From JBBDMX01 sp040878035 (GTDB lineage: Bacteria > Planctomycetota > Phycisphaerae > Phycisphaerales > Phycisphaeraceae), in NCBI GenBank assembly GCA_040878035.1, contig JBBDMX010000084.1, forward strand, positions 10,458 through 74,457: a stretch of DNA of 64,000 nt. Direction: 5' to 3'. The notes under the pieces were generated by a model. It searched no databases. It saw only the letters and a list, made by a program, of their open reading frames with translations, and was not told where the DNA came from. Positions 25,255 to 33,437 of this stretch are shown here, piece by piece (the stretch's first letter is position 1; the number at the start of each line of letters is the position of its first letter). A program made the translations under genes and the position numbers.

Positions 25255-26103
25255 ATGCTCACGCAGGCACAGATGGATCATTACCACGACAAAGGCTGGC
25301 TGCACATTCCCGAGATCTTCCCCCCGGCGCAGTTGGCGGCCATGCAGCGCGACCTGGACTGGATGATCAACGCCTGGGCGGACCGCTCGGTGGGTTGGAC
25401 CGGCGCCTGGCGCAAGAAGTACATGGACGCCGAGACGGAGAAGAAGAGCCAACTCGTGGCCATGCACGACCTCCAATTCTATTCGCAGGCCTGGCTGGGC
25501 GCGGTGACCAACGACCGTCTGTGCAACGCCATGGCCCAGTTGTTGGGCGACTGCGTCGAGCTGCATCACACGACTATGCACGTCAAACCGCCCGAGACCG
25601 GCCACCCCTTCCCCATGCACCAGGACTGGGCCTTCTACGAGCACGTGGACGGCCGGTACATCGACGTGCTGGTGCATCTGGATAACACGCAACACGAGAA
25701 CGGCGAGATCCGTTTCCTAAGCGGCTCGCACAAGAAGGGCGCGCTGGACCACATTCGCCAGAATGAGGACGGTACGCCCTGCACGCCCTACCTGCCGCTG
25801 GATGAGTACCGCCTGGACGACACCGAGCCGGTGCCCGCCAAAGCGGGGGACGTGGTGATCTTCAACATTTTCACGATTCACGGATCGCACATTAACCAGA
25901 CGCCGGTGAACCGCCGGCTGGTGCGGCTGGGCTATCGGCACCCGGGGAATCGCCAGACCGGCGGGCAGAGCCTGGGCCGGCCGGGCATCATGGTTCGCGG
26001 TCTGCGCCAGCGCGGCCAGGGGCAGAAGCTCTTCTCGATCGCCGGCCCGCCCGGTCCGGCGGCGGCGAGCGCCGAGCAGCCCGAACCGGTGCTGGTGAAG
26101 TAG
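25255..26103 (+). CDS. phytanoyl-CoA dioxygenase (PhyH) family protein
   Basis: A 282-residue Fe(II)/2-oxoglutarate oxygenase-like protein. The facial triad is visible as HQD (FPMHQDWAFYEH) and the distal His in FTIHGSHINQTPVNRR, where the following Arg would bind 2-oxoglutarate. GGDRT-type ends are replaced by a Pro/Ala tail. AAGGAG lies 9 bases before ATG 25255. It is one of two PhyH genes in the window; the other is at 60532. The substrate is unknown, with small secondary-metabolite-like or phosphonate substrates being common. Confidence 0.9.
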   Translation: MLTQAQMDHYHDKGWLHIPEIFPPAQLAAMQRDLDWMINAWADRSVGWTGAWRKKYMDAETEKKSQLVAMHDLQFYSQAWLGAVTNDRLCNAMAQLLGDCVELHHTTMHVKPPETGHPFPMHQDWAFYEHVDGRYIDVLVHLDNTQHENGEIRFLSGSHKKGALDHIRQNEDGTPCTPYLPLDEYRLDDTEPVPAKAGDVVIFNIFTIHGSHINQTPVNRRLVRLGYRHPGNRQTGGQSLGRPGIMVRGLRQRGQGQKLFSIAGPPGPAAASAEQPEPVLVK

Positions 26104-26111
26104 CTTCATTG

Positions 26112-26205
26112 TGGAGTGCGGTGGCCGTGACACCGCTTTGGCTCGCGGCGCAGCCGCATTCGCCGCAGCGCAGAGCCAAAGCGGCGTCAAAGCCGCCGCA
26201 CTCCA
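26112..26205. repeat. palindromic repeat, REP family 1, copy D
   Basis: The left arm TGGAGTGCGGTGGCCGTGAC... (26112-26143) and right arm AGCCAAAGCGGCGTCAAAGC... (26174-26205) form a near-perfect hairpin 8 bases after the PhyH stop. Confidence 0.88.
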
Positions 26206-26271
26206 AGGGAGAGGGCACTTGTGCGGCCGCCACGCTGGATTACGATGAAGTAGCCCAGGCGAGTCTTCCCA

Positions 26272-27564
26272 ATGCCGCACGATATGCCAGCCATCCTGTC
26301 TTGGATCGATGCGCAGCAGGAGCGCATGCTGCGCCTGGTGCGTCAGTGGTCGGCGATCAACTCGCATACCGGTAATGTCGCGGGTGTCACCCGCATGGTG
26401 GCGGCGGCGCGCAGCGCGTTTGCACCGCTGGGCGGCACGCAGCGGCTGGTCCGCCTGCCGGCCTATGAAAGCATCGGCAATGACGGCGCCACGCGCCTCA
26501 CGCCCGTCGGGCCGGCGCTGTCGATCCGCAAGCGGCCGCGGGCGCGGCGGAGCGTCCTGTTGTGCATTCACACTGATACGGTTTATCCGCCGGCGAACCC
26601 CGCCGCCGCGCCCAAGCGCGCGACACAAAAGCGTAACGCCGCCGAGACCACGCAACTTAAGGGCAACATCCTGCGCGGACCGGGCGTCGCCGATGCCAAG
26701 GGCGGTTTGGTGGTGATGCTCGTGGCGCTCCAGGCACTGGAGAAGAGCGACGCTGCGGAGAAGCTGGGCTGGGAGGTGCTGCTCAATCCGGATGAGGAGA
26801 TCGGCTCGTCGTCGTCGCGCTCGCTGCTGGAGCAGGCCGCAGGCCGGCACCAGGTCGGCCTGCTGTTTGAGCCGGCGCTGGATGATGCGGGCACGCTGGC
26901 GGCGGCGCGGCGGGGCACGGGCAACTTCGCCATCGTGGTACGCGGACGCTCGGCCCATGCCGGGCGCGATTTCGCCGCCGGCCGCAACGCCCTGGCGGCC
27001 GCCGCCGAACTGGCCGTGGGCCTGCATCAGCTCAATCGCCAACTGGCGGACATCACCATCAACGTCGCCCGACTCGACGGCGGCGGGCCGCTCAACGTCG
27101 TGCCCAATCTGGCCATCCTGCGCTTCAACGTGCGCATCACCCAGCCCGACCAGGCCCAGCCCGTGCAGCGCTGCATCAACGACCTCGTCGCCCAGATCAA
27201 CCAGCACGATGGCATTTCCGCCGAGTTGATCGGCCGCTTTGGCAACATGCCCAAGCTGTTTGATCAGCCGCACATCGAGTTGTTCAACCTCGTCGCGCAG
27301 TGCGCCCGCGACCTCGGCAGGCCCGTACGGTGGCACGACACGGGCGGTGTATGCGACGGCAACCGGCTCGCCGCGGCGGGGCTGCCCAATGTGGACTCGC
27401 TGGGCGTCTGCGGCGGAGGGCTGCACAGTGCCGATGAATACATGCTGGTCGATAGTCTTACCCAACGCGCTAAGCTGGCGGCGGTAGTGTTGATGAGACT
27501 GGCAAGCGAGGCGTCGCCTCTATGTGGGGGTGAAAAGACAGGGACGCTTCGCGTCACCCGCTAA
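26272..27564 (+). CDS. M20 family metallopeptidase/amidohydrolase
   Basis: A 430-residue zinc hydrolase of the CPG2/ArgE/DapE group. Metal-site motifs are LLCIHTDTVYP (His-x-Asp), GPGVADAKGGLVV (bridging Asp), LNPDEEIGS (catalytic Glu-Glu) and LGVCGGGLHSADEY (distal His). The dimerisation lid includes VRGRSAHAG. The last 20 residues (about 27505-27561) read into repeat-like DNA. The next gene is a class III aminotransferase, a pairing suggestive of amino-acid or amine metabolism. Confidence 0.9.
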   Translation: MPHDMPAILSWIDAQQERMLRLVRQWSAINSHTGNVAGVTRMVAAARSAFAPLGGTQRLVRLPAYESIGNDGATRLTPVGPALSIRKRPRARRSVLLCIHTDTVYPPANPAAAPKRATQKRNAAETTQLKGNILRGPGVADAKGGLVVMLVALQALEKSDAAEKLGWEVLLNPDEEIGSSSSRSLLEQAAGRHQVGLLFEPALDDAGTLAAARRGTGNFAIVVRGRSAHAGRDFAAGRNALAAAAELAVGLHQLNRQLADITINVARLDGGGPLNVVPNLAILRFNVRITQPDQAQPVQRCINDLVAQINQHDGISAELIGRFGNMPKLFDQPHIELFNLVAQCARDLGRPVRWHDTGGVCDGNRLAAAGLPNVDSLGVCGGGLHSADEYMLVDSLTQRAKLAAVVLMRLASEASPLCGGEKTGTLRVTR

Positions 27565-27629
27565 ACGCTGACCTCCCGACTCCTTGCTCTTCACGTTTTA
27601 CTTTTCACTTTTCACTTTCTACTTCTCCC

Positions 27630-29075
27630 ATGTCCGCAACTCCACTCCTGGCCGAGCAGTTCCACCACGACCCGCGCATCGCGCAGGCCAAGCGCCTGTT
27701 GCACGAGGCGCTGGCGGAGCATCAAGGCAAGTTCACCGCGCCTCGGGCCGCCGATCCGCATCGCGCCGCGACTTACGCCGACACCATCGCGCGCTTTGGC
27801 GACATCCGCGGCGGCGCACTGTACTTCCCCTACCTGGCCTCGGGCCTGGGGCGCGGCGCCCTGGTCGAACTGGCCGACGGCAGTATCAAATACGACATGA
27901 TCAGCGGCATCGGCGTACACCACCTGGGCCACAGCAACCCGCGGCTGGTCGAGGCCCTGGTCGATGCCGCCTTGCGCGACACCGTGATGCAGGGCAACCT
28001 TCAGCAGGGCACGCAGGCGCTGGAGTTTTCCCAGGAACTGCTGGCGGCGGCGAATCGCGAATCATCTGCGGCAATCCCGGCCAAGCTCGAAGACTCGCAT
28101 GGCCGGGCTTCACGACTGCGGCACTGTTTCCTCACCACCAGCGGCGCCATGGCCAACGAAAACGCGCTGAAGATGATTCTCCAGAAGCGCTCGCCCGCGG
28201 CCCGACTGCTGGCGTTTGAGCATTGCTTCATGGGCCGCACGCTGGCCCTGTCGCAGATCACCGACAAGGCGCAATACCGCGCCGGTCTGCCGCAGGTACT
28301 CAGCGTCGATTACGTGCCCTTCTTCGACCCGGTGCGCCCGCAGGAAAGCATCGACGCGGCCACGGCGACACTGCGGCAGCACCTGGCGCGCTATCCGGGC
28401 CAGCACGCGGCGATGGGCTTCGAGCTGGTCCAGGGCGAAGGCGGGTACTGGCCAGGCCGGCGCGATTTCTTCGTCGCCCTGATGACGATCCTGCGCGAGC
28501 AGGGCGTGGCGATCTTCGTCGATGAGGTGCAGACCTTTGGCCGCACGCACGAGCTGTTTGCCTTCCAGCATTTCGACCTGGACGAGTACGTGGACGTGGT
28601 GACCCTCGGCAAGCTCACGCAGGTGTGCGCCACGCTGTTTACCGACGAGTACGTGCCGCGCGCGGCGCTGATCAGCCAGACGTTCACGGGGGCGACCTCG
28701 TCGCTCTTGGCGGCGCAGGTGATCCTCGGCACGCTGCGCAGCGGCGGCTATTTCGGCGCCGACGGCCGCAACGCGCAAGTGCATCGCCGATTCGTCCAGC
28801 ACTTCGAGGCCATTGGCCAGCGCCGCCCCGGCTGCTTGTCGGGCCCCTATGGCTTGGGCGGCATGATCGCCCTTACGCCCGGCGACGGCAGCGCGGAGAC
28901 CGCCAAGCGCGTCGTCCACGAGTTGTTCCACGCCGGCGTCATCGCCTTTGTGGCCGGGGGCGCCGGTGGCCAGCCGGCGCGCGTGCGATTCCTCCCGCCC
29001 GTCCCCGCCCTCTCCGACGCCGACATCGACGCGGTCTGCGATATTCTCGAAAAGGTGCTACAGCAGGAAGAGTAG
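27630..29075 (+). CDS. class III pyridoxal-phosphate aminotransferase with an in-frame repeat insert
   Basis: A 481-residue class III (acetylornithine/omega-amino-acid type) aminotransferase. Motifs are SGIGVHHLGHSNP, TTSGAMANENALK, FVDEVQTFGRTHELFA and the Schiff-base Lys in TLGKLTQVCATL. Residues 149-161 (IPAKLEDSHGRAS) are encoded by a 37-base sequence (28074-28110) that is an exact reverse complement of intergenic DNA at 60478-60514. It falls just before the conserved TTSG strand. The upstream gap contains TTTTCACTTTTCACTTTCTA iterations. The precise substrate is not assigned. Confidence 0.9.
   Translation: MSATPLLAEQFHHDPRIAQAKRLLHEALAEHQGKFTAPRAADPHRAATYADTIARFGDIRGGALYFPYLASGLGRGALVELADGSIKYDMISGIGVHHLGHSNPRLVEALVDAALRDTVMQGNLQQGTQALEFSQELLAAANRESSAAIPAKLEDSHGRASRLRHCFLTTSGAMANENALKMILQKRSPAARLLAFEHCFMGRTLALSQITDKAQYRAGLPQVLSVDYVPFFDPVRPQESIDAATATLRQHLARYPGQHAAMGFELVQGEGGYWPGRRDFFVALMTILREQGVAIFVDEVQTFGRTHELFAFQHFDLDEYVDVVTLGKLTQVCATLFTDEYVPRAALISQTFTGATSSLLAAQVILGTLRSGGYFGADGRNAQVHRRFVQHFEAIGQRRPGCLSGPYGLGGMIALTPGDGSAETAKRVVHELFHAGVIAFVAGGAGGQPARVRFLPPVPALSDADIDAVCDILEKVLQQEE
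28074..28110 (+). repeat. in-frame copy of CCCGGCCAAGCTCG repeat inside aminotransferase
   Basis: A 37-base segment starting ATCCCGGCCAAGCTCGAAGA is identical in inverse orientation to 60478-60514 and similar to 10544-10588. It preserves the reading frame and adds about 13-20 residues in what should be a loop. Confidence 0.85.
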
Positions 29076-29096
29076 CCGGGATGAAGGCGGATAAAC

Positions 29097-29213
29097 GCGG
29101 TTGATCCCCGGCAAGCCCCGAAGACGGGGCATGCCGGGGCTTGCCGGGGCATGCCGGGGCTTGCCGAAGGGTAACCAAATCCGAAATCCGAAATCCGAGA
29201 TCCGAAATTGCAT
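29097..29213. repeat. tandem/palindromic repeats ahead of HAD gene
   Basis: Iterations of GGGGCTTGCCGGGGCATGCC (29100-29166) are followed by AAATCCGAAATCCGAAATCC-type iterons (29177-29209). The iteron block belongs to family 2, also translated inside priA. The reading frame of the next gene stays open through it, so an artefactual N-terminal extension is possible. Confidence 0.8.
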
Positions 29214-29217
29214 CAAG

Positions 29218-30006
29218 ATGGTCGCCATCGACGTCGATGGCACGCTTTTGCGCAGCGACAAGCGGCTGTCGCGGCGCAACATTGAGGCCATTGCCCGGGC
29301 GGTTGAACAGGGCGTGCGCATCGTGCTGGCCACGGCCCGGCCGCCACGCTCCATGCGCGAACTCTACGACATCCTCCAGCCCGATCCGCTTCAGATCAAC
29401 TACAACGGCGCCCTGATCTTCGACCGCGCCAGTCGGGCCAATCTCTATCACCGCCCCCTCTCGCTGGACATGACGCGGCAGGTGGTCGAGTTCGCCCGGC
29501 AACTTGATCCCGAGGTGATCGTGAGCCTGGAGGTGCTGGACAAGTGGTACACCGATCGTGTGCATCTGTCGCTGCACACCGAGACATCCAGGAGTTTCGG
29601 GCCGGATATGGTGGCGCCGCTGGAGGAGATCTTGCGCACCGCGGTGACCAAGCTGATGCTCCTGGCGCCGCCGGCTCAACTGGTGCCCGTGCACGCCCAG
29701 ATCCGCGCCGCCTTCGGCAGCGACCTGGCCATCGCCGTCAGCGACGAGCACCTGATTCAAATCACCCATCCGAGCGTGGACAAGGGCAACGCCCTGGCGC
29801 TATTGGCGGAGCACTACGGCCTGGCGCGGGAGCAGGTGATGGCGATCGGCGATGCGCCCAACGACCAGGGCATGCTGCGCTGGGCGGGCCTGGGGGTGGC
29901 GATGGACAACGCCTGGCCCTCCCTGCGCGACGCCGCCGACGTGGTCGTACCCTCCAATGACCAAGACGGTGTCGCCGCGGCGCTGGAGCGGTTTGTGTTG
30001 AAATGA
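29218..30006 (+). CDS. HAD superfamily hydrolase, Cof (IIB) subfamily
   Basis: A 262-residue phosphatase. Motif I is DVDGTLLRSD near the N-terminus, motif II T is in VLATARPPRSM, motif III K is in VDKGNALALL and motif IV is IGDAPNDQGML. The C2B cap lies between. These enzymes dephosphorylate sugar phosphates, FMN or PLP; specificity cannot be read. ATG 29218 is chosen because it starts at the motif-I strand and everything upstream is repeat DNA. No good ribosome site is visible. Confidence 0.9.
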   Translation: MVAIDVDGTLLRSDKRLSRRNIEAIARAVEQGVRIVLATARPPRSMRELYDILQPDPLQINYNGALIFDRASRANLYHRPLSLDMTRQVVEFARQLDPEVIVSLEVLDKWYTDRVHLSLHTETSRSFGPDMVAPLEEILRTAVTKLMLLAPPAQLVPVHAQIRAAFGSDLAIAVSDEHLIQITHPSVDKGNALALLAEHYGLAREQVMAIGDAPNDQGMLRWAGLGVAMDNAWPSLRDAADVVVPSNDQDGVAAALERFVLK

Positions 30007-30010
30007 CACG

Positions 30011-30170
30011 CATTTCGAATTTTCGGATTTCGAATTTTCGGATTGGAAATAGCCGCTTGCGGCTTCGCGCAACCCTTCGGAATGCCCAAGCGTCAGATTG
30101 CTCATGCGCCCGCGCGAAGCCGCAAGCGGCTGGACAAATCTGCAATCCGAAATCCGAAATTCCAAATTCC
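30011..30170. repeat. full-length composite inverted repeat, family 2
   Basis: The left arm (about 30011-30071: ATTTCGAATTTTCGGATTTC... then AGCCGCTTGCGGCTTCGCGC) and right arm (about 30112-30170: GCGCGAAGCCGCAAGCGGCT ... AATCCGAAATCCGAAATTCC) are inverted. Together they unite the ATCCGAAAT iterons and the GCCGCTTGCGGC hairpin in one element. The priA inserts look like half-copies of this unit. Confidence 0.85.
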
Positions 30171-30258
30171 CTCGGGAACCGTCGCAGGGTAAGATGCGTC
30201 CAACATACCGCCGCGTGGCGCTGCTGTTGGATCCATTCAAACTATCCTGGAGTTCGTG

Positions 30259-31347
30259 ATGAAGACTATTCGTCTGGCGAATTGCATGGCAATGCTGGCT
30301 GCGGGATTGCTGGTCGGGGGGTCGGCGTTGGCACAAGCTCAAACGGCGACGGTGCAGATCACCGTGCCAGCGCCCCCACCCACCGCCCCCACCCCCGCAG
30401 CGCCCGCCGACACTGTCGCTGAGCCGGTGCGCAAGCCCAGCCAGCCCGGCCCGCTGCGCCTCTACCTGCTCGACGGCTCGATCATCACCGGCCAGATCGC
30501 CCTGGAGCAGTTCACCGTCCAGACCCAGTTCGGCACGCTCAAGGTGCCGGTCAAGTCGATCGTCAGCTTCACCCCCGGCCTGGACAGCCACCCCAACCTC
30601 GACAAGCAGATCAACGAGCTGATCGAGAAGCTCGGTTCGAGCGAGATTACCGAGCGTGAGGCGGCGCAGAAGGAATTGTCCAAGATGGGGCCGTCGATCC
30701 GCGGCGCGTTGCAGAAGTACACCAAGGACGACGACGCCGAGCGCCGCCTGCGCGTGCAGGCGCTGTTGGACGAGATGCAGGAGGCCGTCGCCGATGATGA
30801 GGGCCCCAAGGACGCCACGCTGATCGAGCAGGACAGCCTCGAGACGACCGAGTTCACCATGGTCGGCCGCATCCAGCCCACGCAGTTCCAGGTGACCAAC
30901 ACCTACGGCACGCTGACGATCAAGCTCAGCGACGTCCGCGTCGCGCGGCGTGACGGCGGCGAGAAGGAAGAGATCCGCAAGAGCTTCGACGTGCAGGGCA
31001 TGAACCTCTTCATGACCAACTGGAAGGACCCGGGCATCCGCGTGGAGAAGGGCGACTCGGTGTCGGTGACCGCCGACGGCACGGTGACGCTGTCGCCCTG
31101 GGGCAGCCGGGCAATGTCCACGCCCGAAGGCGCCGCCAACTACGGCATGGCGCAGCCGGGCAACCTGCCCCTGGGCTGCCTGGTGGCACGCGTCGGCGAC
31201 GGCCAACCCTTCAAGATCGGCTCCAAGTCCACTTTCACCGCCGACCGCGCCGGCAAACTCCAGTTCGGCATGGCCATGATGCCCGAGTACGCCAACAACC
31301 AGTTCCCCGGCAAGTACGACGTGAAAGTTCGCGTGGAACACAAGTAG
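30259..31347 (+). CDS. secreted protein with C-terminal LecA (PA-IL)-like domain
   Basis: A 362-residue exported protein. The signal peptide ends near GGSALAQAQ. A Pro-rich stretch follows, then a region (LRLYLLDGSIITGQIALEQF...VPVKSIVSF) of the type seen in planctomycete surface proteins, a helical segment with HEAT-like character (EREAAQKELSKMG), and a repeat of the ITG-like unit. The C-terminal 130 residues (PGNLPLGCLVARVGDGQPFK, then IGSKSTFTADRAGKLQFG) match the PA-IL lectin-like fold. It may bind cell-surface glycans. GTG 30256 is an alternative start. Confidence 0.75.
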   Translation: MKTIRLANCMAMLAAGLLVGGSALAQAQTATVQITVPAPPPTAPTPAAPADTVAEPVRKPSQPGPLRLYLLDGSIITGQIALEQFTVQTQFGTLKVPVKSIVSFTPGLDSHPNLDKQINELIEKLGSSEITEREAAQKELSKMGPSIRGALQKYTKDDDAERRLRVQALLDEMQEAVADDEGPKDATLIEQDSLETTEFTMVGRIQPTQFQVTNTYGTLTIKLSDVRVARRDGGEKEEIRKSFDVQGMNLFMTNWKDPGIRVEKGDSVSVTADGTVTLSPWGSRAMSTPEGAANYGMAQPGNLPLGCLVARVGDGQPFKIGSKSTFTADRAGKLQFGMAMMPEYANNQFPGKYDVKVRVEHK

Positions 31348-31454
31348 CGCGTGCAACCCGTTTAGCGGGTGACGCGCAGCGTCGCCCGCTGGTTCGCCAC
31401 CCCCACCCCCCGCACCTGGCGCAGCGTCGACAGCATGGCGGTCGTGTGACACTT

Positions 31455-31565
31455 TGGACTGCGGCGGTCGCGACGCCGCTTTGGCTTCATGCGGAGCACG
31501 TTGGCTTGTCGGCGGCTCTGCCGCGCGCCAAAGCGGCGTCGTTGCTTCCGGGGGCGCCGCACTCC
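31455..31565. repeat. palindromic repeat, REP family 1, copy E
   Basis: The left arm TGGACTGCGGCGGTCGCGAC... (31455-31486) and right arm GCCAAAGCGGCGTCGTTGCT...CGCCGCACTCC (about 31528-31565), the latter with a small insertion. A related CCCGTTTAGCGGGTGACGC hairpin lies at 31357-31392. Confidence 0.85.
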
Positions 31566-31625
31566 TTAGTCGCACATGGTCCGCTGTGGTACATTCTCCA
31601 CGCTGTCAGCACCGGAGATTCCACC

Positions 31626-32219
31626 ATGAACGCCAGCCTTCTCTTCGATCACGATGTCTACACCATTCGCCGCAAGGTTCTGCGCCTATTTGGCGGCGCG
31701 TTTCACGTCTACGCCGCCGACGGCCAGCTCCTGCTCTACTGCACCATGAAGGCTTTCAAGCTCAAGGAAGACCTGCGCATTTACACCGATGAGAGCAAGA
31801 GCACCGAGATCCTGCGCATCGCCGCCCGCAAGATCCTCGACTTCTCCTCCGCCTACGACGTGTACGACTCGGCGTTGAATGAGAAGGTCGGCCTGCTCCG
31901 CCGCAAGGGCTTTAAGTCGATGCTGCGCGACGAGTGGGAAATCCTTGACGCTCGCGAGAAGCCCATCGGCCTGATCCAGGAAGACAGCACCGCCCTGGCG
32001 CTGCTTCGCCGCTTCGTCGAGTTCGCCAGCACGCTCCTGCCGCAGAAGTACCACGTGACGGTCGGCACGCAGATTGTGGCCACCATGAAGCAGAACTTCA
32101 ATCCCTTTGTCTTCCGCCTGACGGTGGACCTGACGCCCGACACGCAAAGTGCCCTGGACCCCCGCCTGGCGGTGGCGGCGGGAATGCTGCTGGCGGCGGT
32201 GGAGGGCCGGCAGGGGTGA
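31626..32219 (+). CDS. LURP-one/Tubby-C-like (scramblase-type) protein
   Basis: A 197-residue cytosolic beta-barrel-like protein. The pattern YTIRRKVLRLFGGAFHVYAA, LLLYCTMKAFKLKEDLRIYT and VYDSALNEKVGLLRRKGFKS matches the LURP-one-related/Tubby C-terminal fold. The long C-terminal stretch predicts one helix through the barrel. The role of bacterial members is unknown. The start at 31626 is in frame with a longer reading frame that runs through REP copy E and is discarded. Confidence 0.75.
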   Translation: MNASLLFDHDVYTIRRKVLRLFGGAFHVYAADGQLLLYCTMKAFKLKEDLRIYTDESKSTEILRIAARKILDFSSAYDVYDSALNEKVGLLRRKGFKSMLRDEWEILDAREKPIGLIQEDSTALALLRRFVEFASTLLPQKYHVTVGTQIVATMKQNFNPFVFRLTVDLTPDTQSALDPRLAVAAGMLLAAVEGRQG

Positions 32220-32302
32220 GCCGGTGGGGTGGCGCCGAGTCCGCCAGGCCCACCAATTCTGCGATGACGATGAGTGCGCGAACTTGTGGACGGCAAGCGC
32301 CC

Positions 32303-32557
32303 ATGGCCAAACGATCGCTGACATTCCGGCTATTGCGCGCGATGGTGATCGTGTTGGCCATCAGCATTGCCGCGCTGCCGGCGTACATGCTGTGGCAACC
32401 GGGCCAGGTCGTCACCGATGGCCGGCACGATCGCGGGACCAACGGCATCTGGCTCAGCCATGCTTGGCTGGGCGACGGCACGAAGAAGATGGATCAAGCA
32501 AAATCAGGAATTGCAGATAGTTATGAATTAGGATCTTCCTTCGTGTCTTCGTGTTGA
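32303..32557 (+). pseudogene. truncated membrane-anchored ORF (probable gene remnant)
   Basis: An 84-residue frame. It has a basic N-terminus, a membrane helix (MVIVLAISIAALPAYMLW), and then GQVVTDGRHDRGTNGIWLSHAWLGD, which looks like the start of a larger exported enzyme. The conserved-looking part stops near 32475, and the rest of the frame is AT-richer and runs into a dispersed repeat at 32535. I take it as a 5' fragment of a gene whose body was lost. The parent family is not identified. Confidence 0.4.
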
Positions 32558-32610
32558 TGTTCTTCCTGCCTCTTCTTGGTGTCCTTGGTGTCTTGGTGGT
32601 TAATCAAAGG
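32535..32610. repeat. dispersed repeat (CTTCGTGTCTTCGTG...TTGGTGTCTTGGTGGTTAA)
   Basis: It matches the right half of the 22908-23133 element over several 15-20-base words, including GGTGTCTTGGTGGTTAA. It lies at the end of the truncated ORF. Confidence 0.75.
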
Positions 32611-32916
32611 TTTCTGTCGGCAACGCTCAGTTGGGTTTGGTTGTATCGGGGACCGCGCGCCGGGGGGCAGCCCCGCTTGAGCGGGGCCGTCAGCGCCTGG
32701 CGTGCGCGCCTAGAATGCCGGGTTGGCTGATCCGATTGCAATGGGGTCCGTGAGGGCCGCGTTGCTTACTTGGAGATGCCCATGGGGCAGTTGGTGACGC
32801 CCCCGAGTAGAATTTCCCCCCGAGCTAACCCAAGGGTTCCGCCGCGGCCGAGGGCATTGTGAGCCACGCGCGACGGGACCGCCAAGCGCCGGCGAAAAAC
32901 CGGCAAGGAGTGCGGT
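32611..32916. other. gene-free stretch with one hairpin
   Basis: About 300 bases before the small secreted protein. GGCAGCCCCGCTTGAGCGGG (32666-32691) is a variant of the hairpin at 18552. CTAGAAT at 32709 resembles a -10. No coding frame is supported. Confidence 0.4.
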
Positions 32917-33300
32917 ATGCGTACGAGCCTGAAAACGCTGGTGATGATGGTGGCGATGCTGGGCCTGGTGGGCTATGCCCTGGCCGAGGAGCAAGCCGGG
33001 GAAGGCGACAAGCCCAAGGCCAGAGGCGGCGTGATGGGCGTGGTGCAGAGCGTGGACAGCACCGCCAAGACGATCGTGGTGACCGTCAAGGGCAAGGAAG
33101 GCGCTGCGGACACGCAGGTGACGGTGACCACGGACGAGAACACCAAGTTCAAGGTCAACGGCAAGGAAGGGACCCTGGCGGAGGTGCAGGCGGGGATGAA
33201 GGTCAAGGTCAGCCCCAAGGATGGCGTGGCCAAGATGGTGACGGCCAACAGCGGCGAACCCAAGAAGGACGGGGAAAAGAAGAAGGACAAGGCCGAGTGA
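32917..33300 (+). CDS. small secreted protein, DUF5666-like
   Basis: A 127-residue exported protein. The signal peptide is MRTSLKTLVMMVAMLGLVGYALA, followed by a small beta-domain (GVVQSVDSTAKTIVVTVKG; TTDENTKFKVNGKEGTLAEV) resembling DUF5666/OB-like modules, and a Lys-rich tail (KKDGEKKKDKAE). AAGGAG precedes the ATG by 8 bases. Function unknown; an envelope role is likely. Confidence 0.75.
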   Translation: MRTSLKTLVMMVAMLGLVGYALAEEQAGEGDKPKARGGVMGVVQSVDSTAKTIVVTVKGKEGAADTQVTVTTDENTKFKVNGKEGTLAEVQAGMKVKVSPKDGVAKMVTANSGEPKKDGEKKKDKAE

Positions 33301-33354
33301 GCTCGTGATCAGGCGGGCGGCGCTTTAGTGGGCTGCCCGGAATGAAAGAACTGC

Positions 33355-33386
33355 GCGAGCCGGTCGAGAGGCCGGCTCGCGGTTTG
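33355..33386. terminator. intrinsic terminator-like hairpin
   Basis: GCGAGCCGG...CCGGCTCGC with a 7-base loop, followed by GGTTTGTT. It lies between the small secreted protein and the convergent TPR gene. Confidence 0.5.
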
Positions 33387-33437
33387 TTGGATGCTGAATC
33401 GCAAGTGGGGAAGTCGGATGCTAAGCCACAAGCGGCG

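Noticed and set aside
25717..27465. 582-codon minus-strand frame opposite PhyH and the M20 gene
   Set aside because: It runs across two real genes and a REP element; it has no family motifs.
29101..29217. 39-residue N-terminal extension of the HAD protein
   Set aside because: It would be translated from tandem GGGGCTTGCC and ATCCGAAAT repeats; the HAD fold begins at ATG 29218.
29800..31575. 591-codon minus-strand frame opposite the HAD and LecA-like genes
   Set aside because: Shadow frame passing through two repeat elements.
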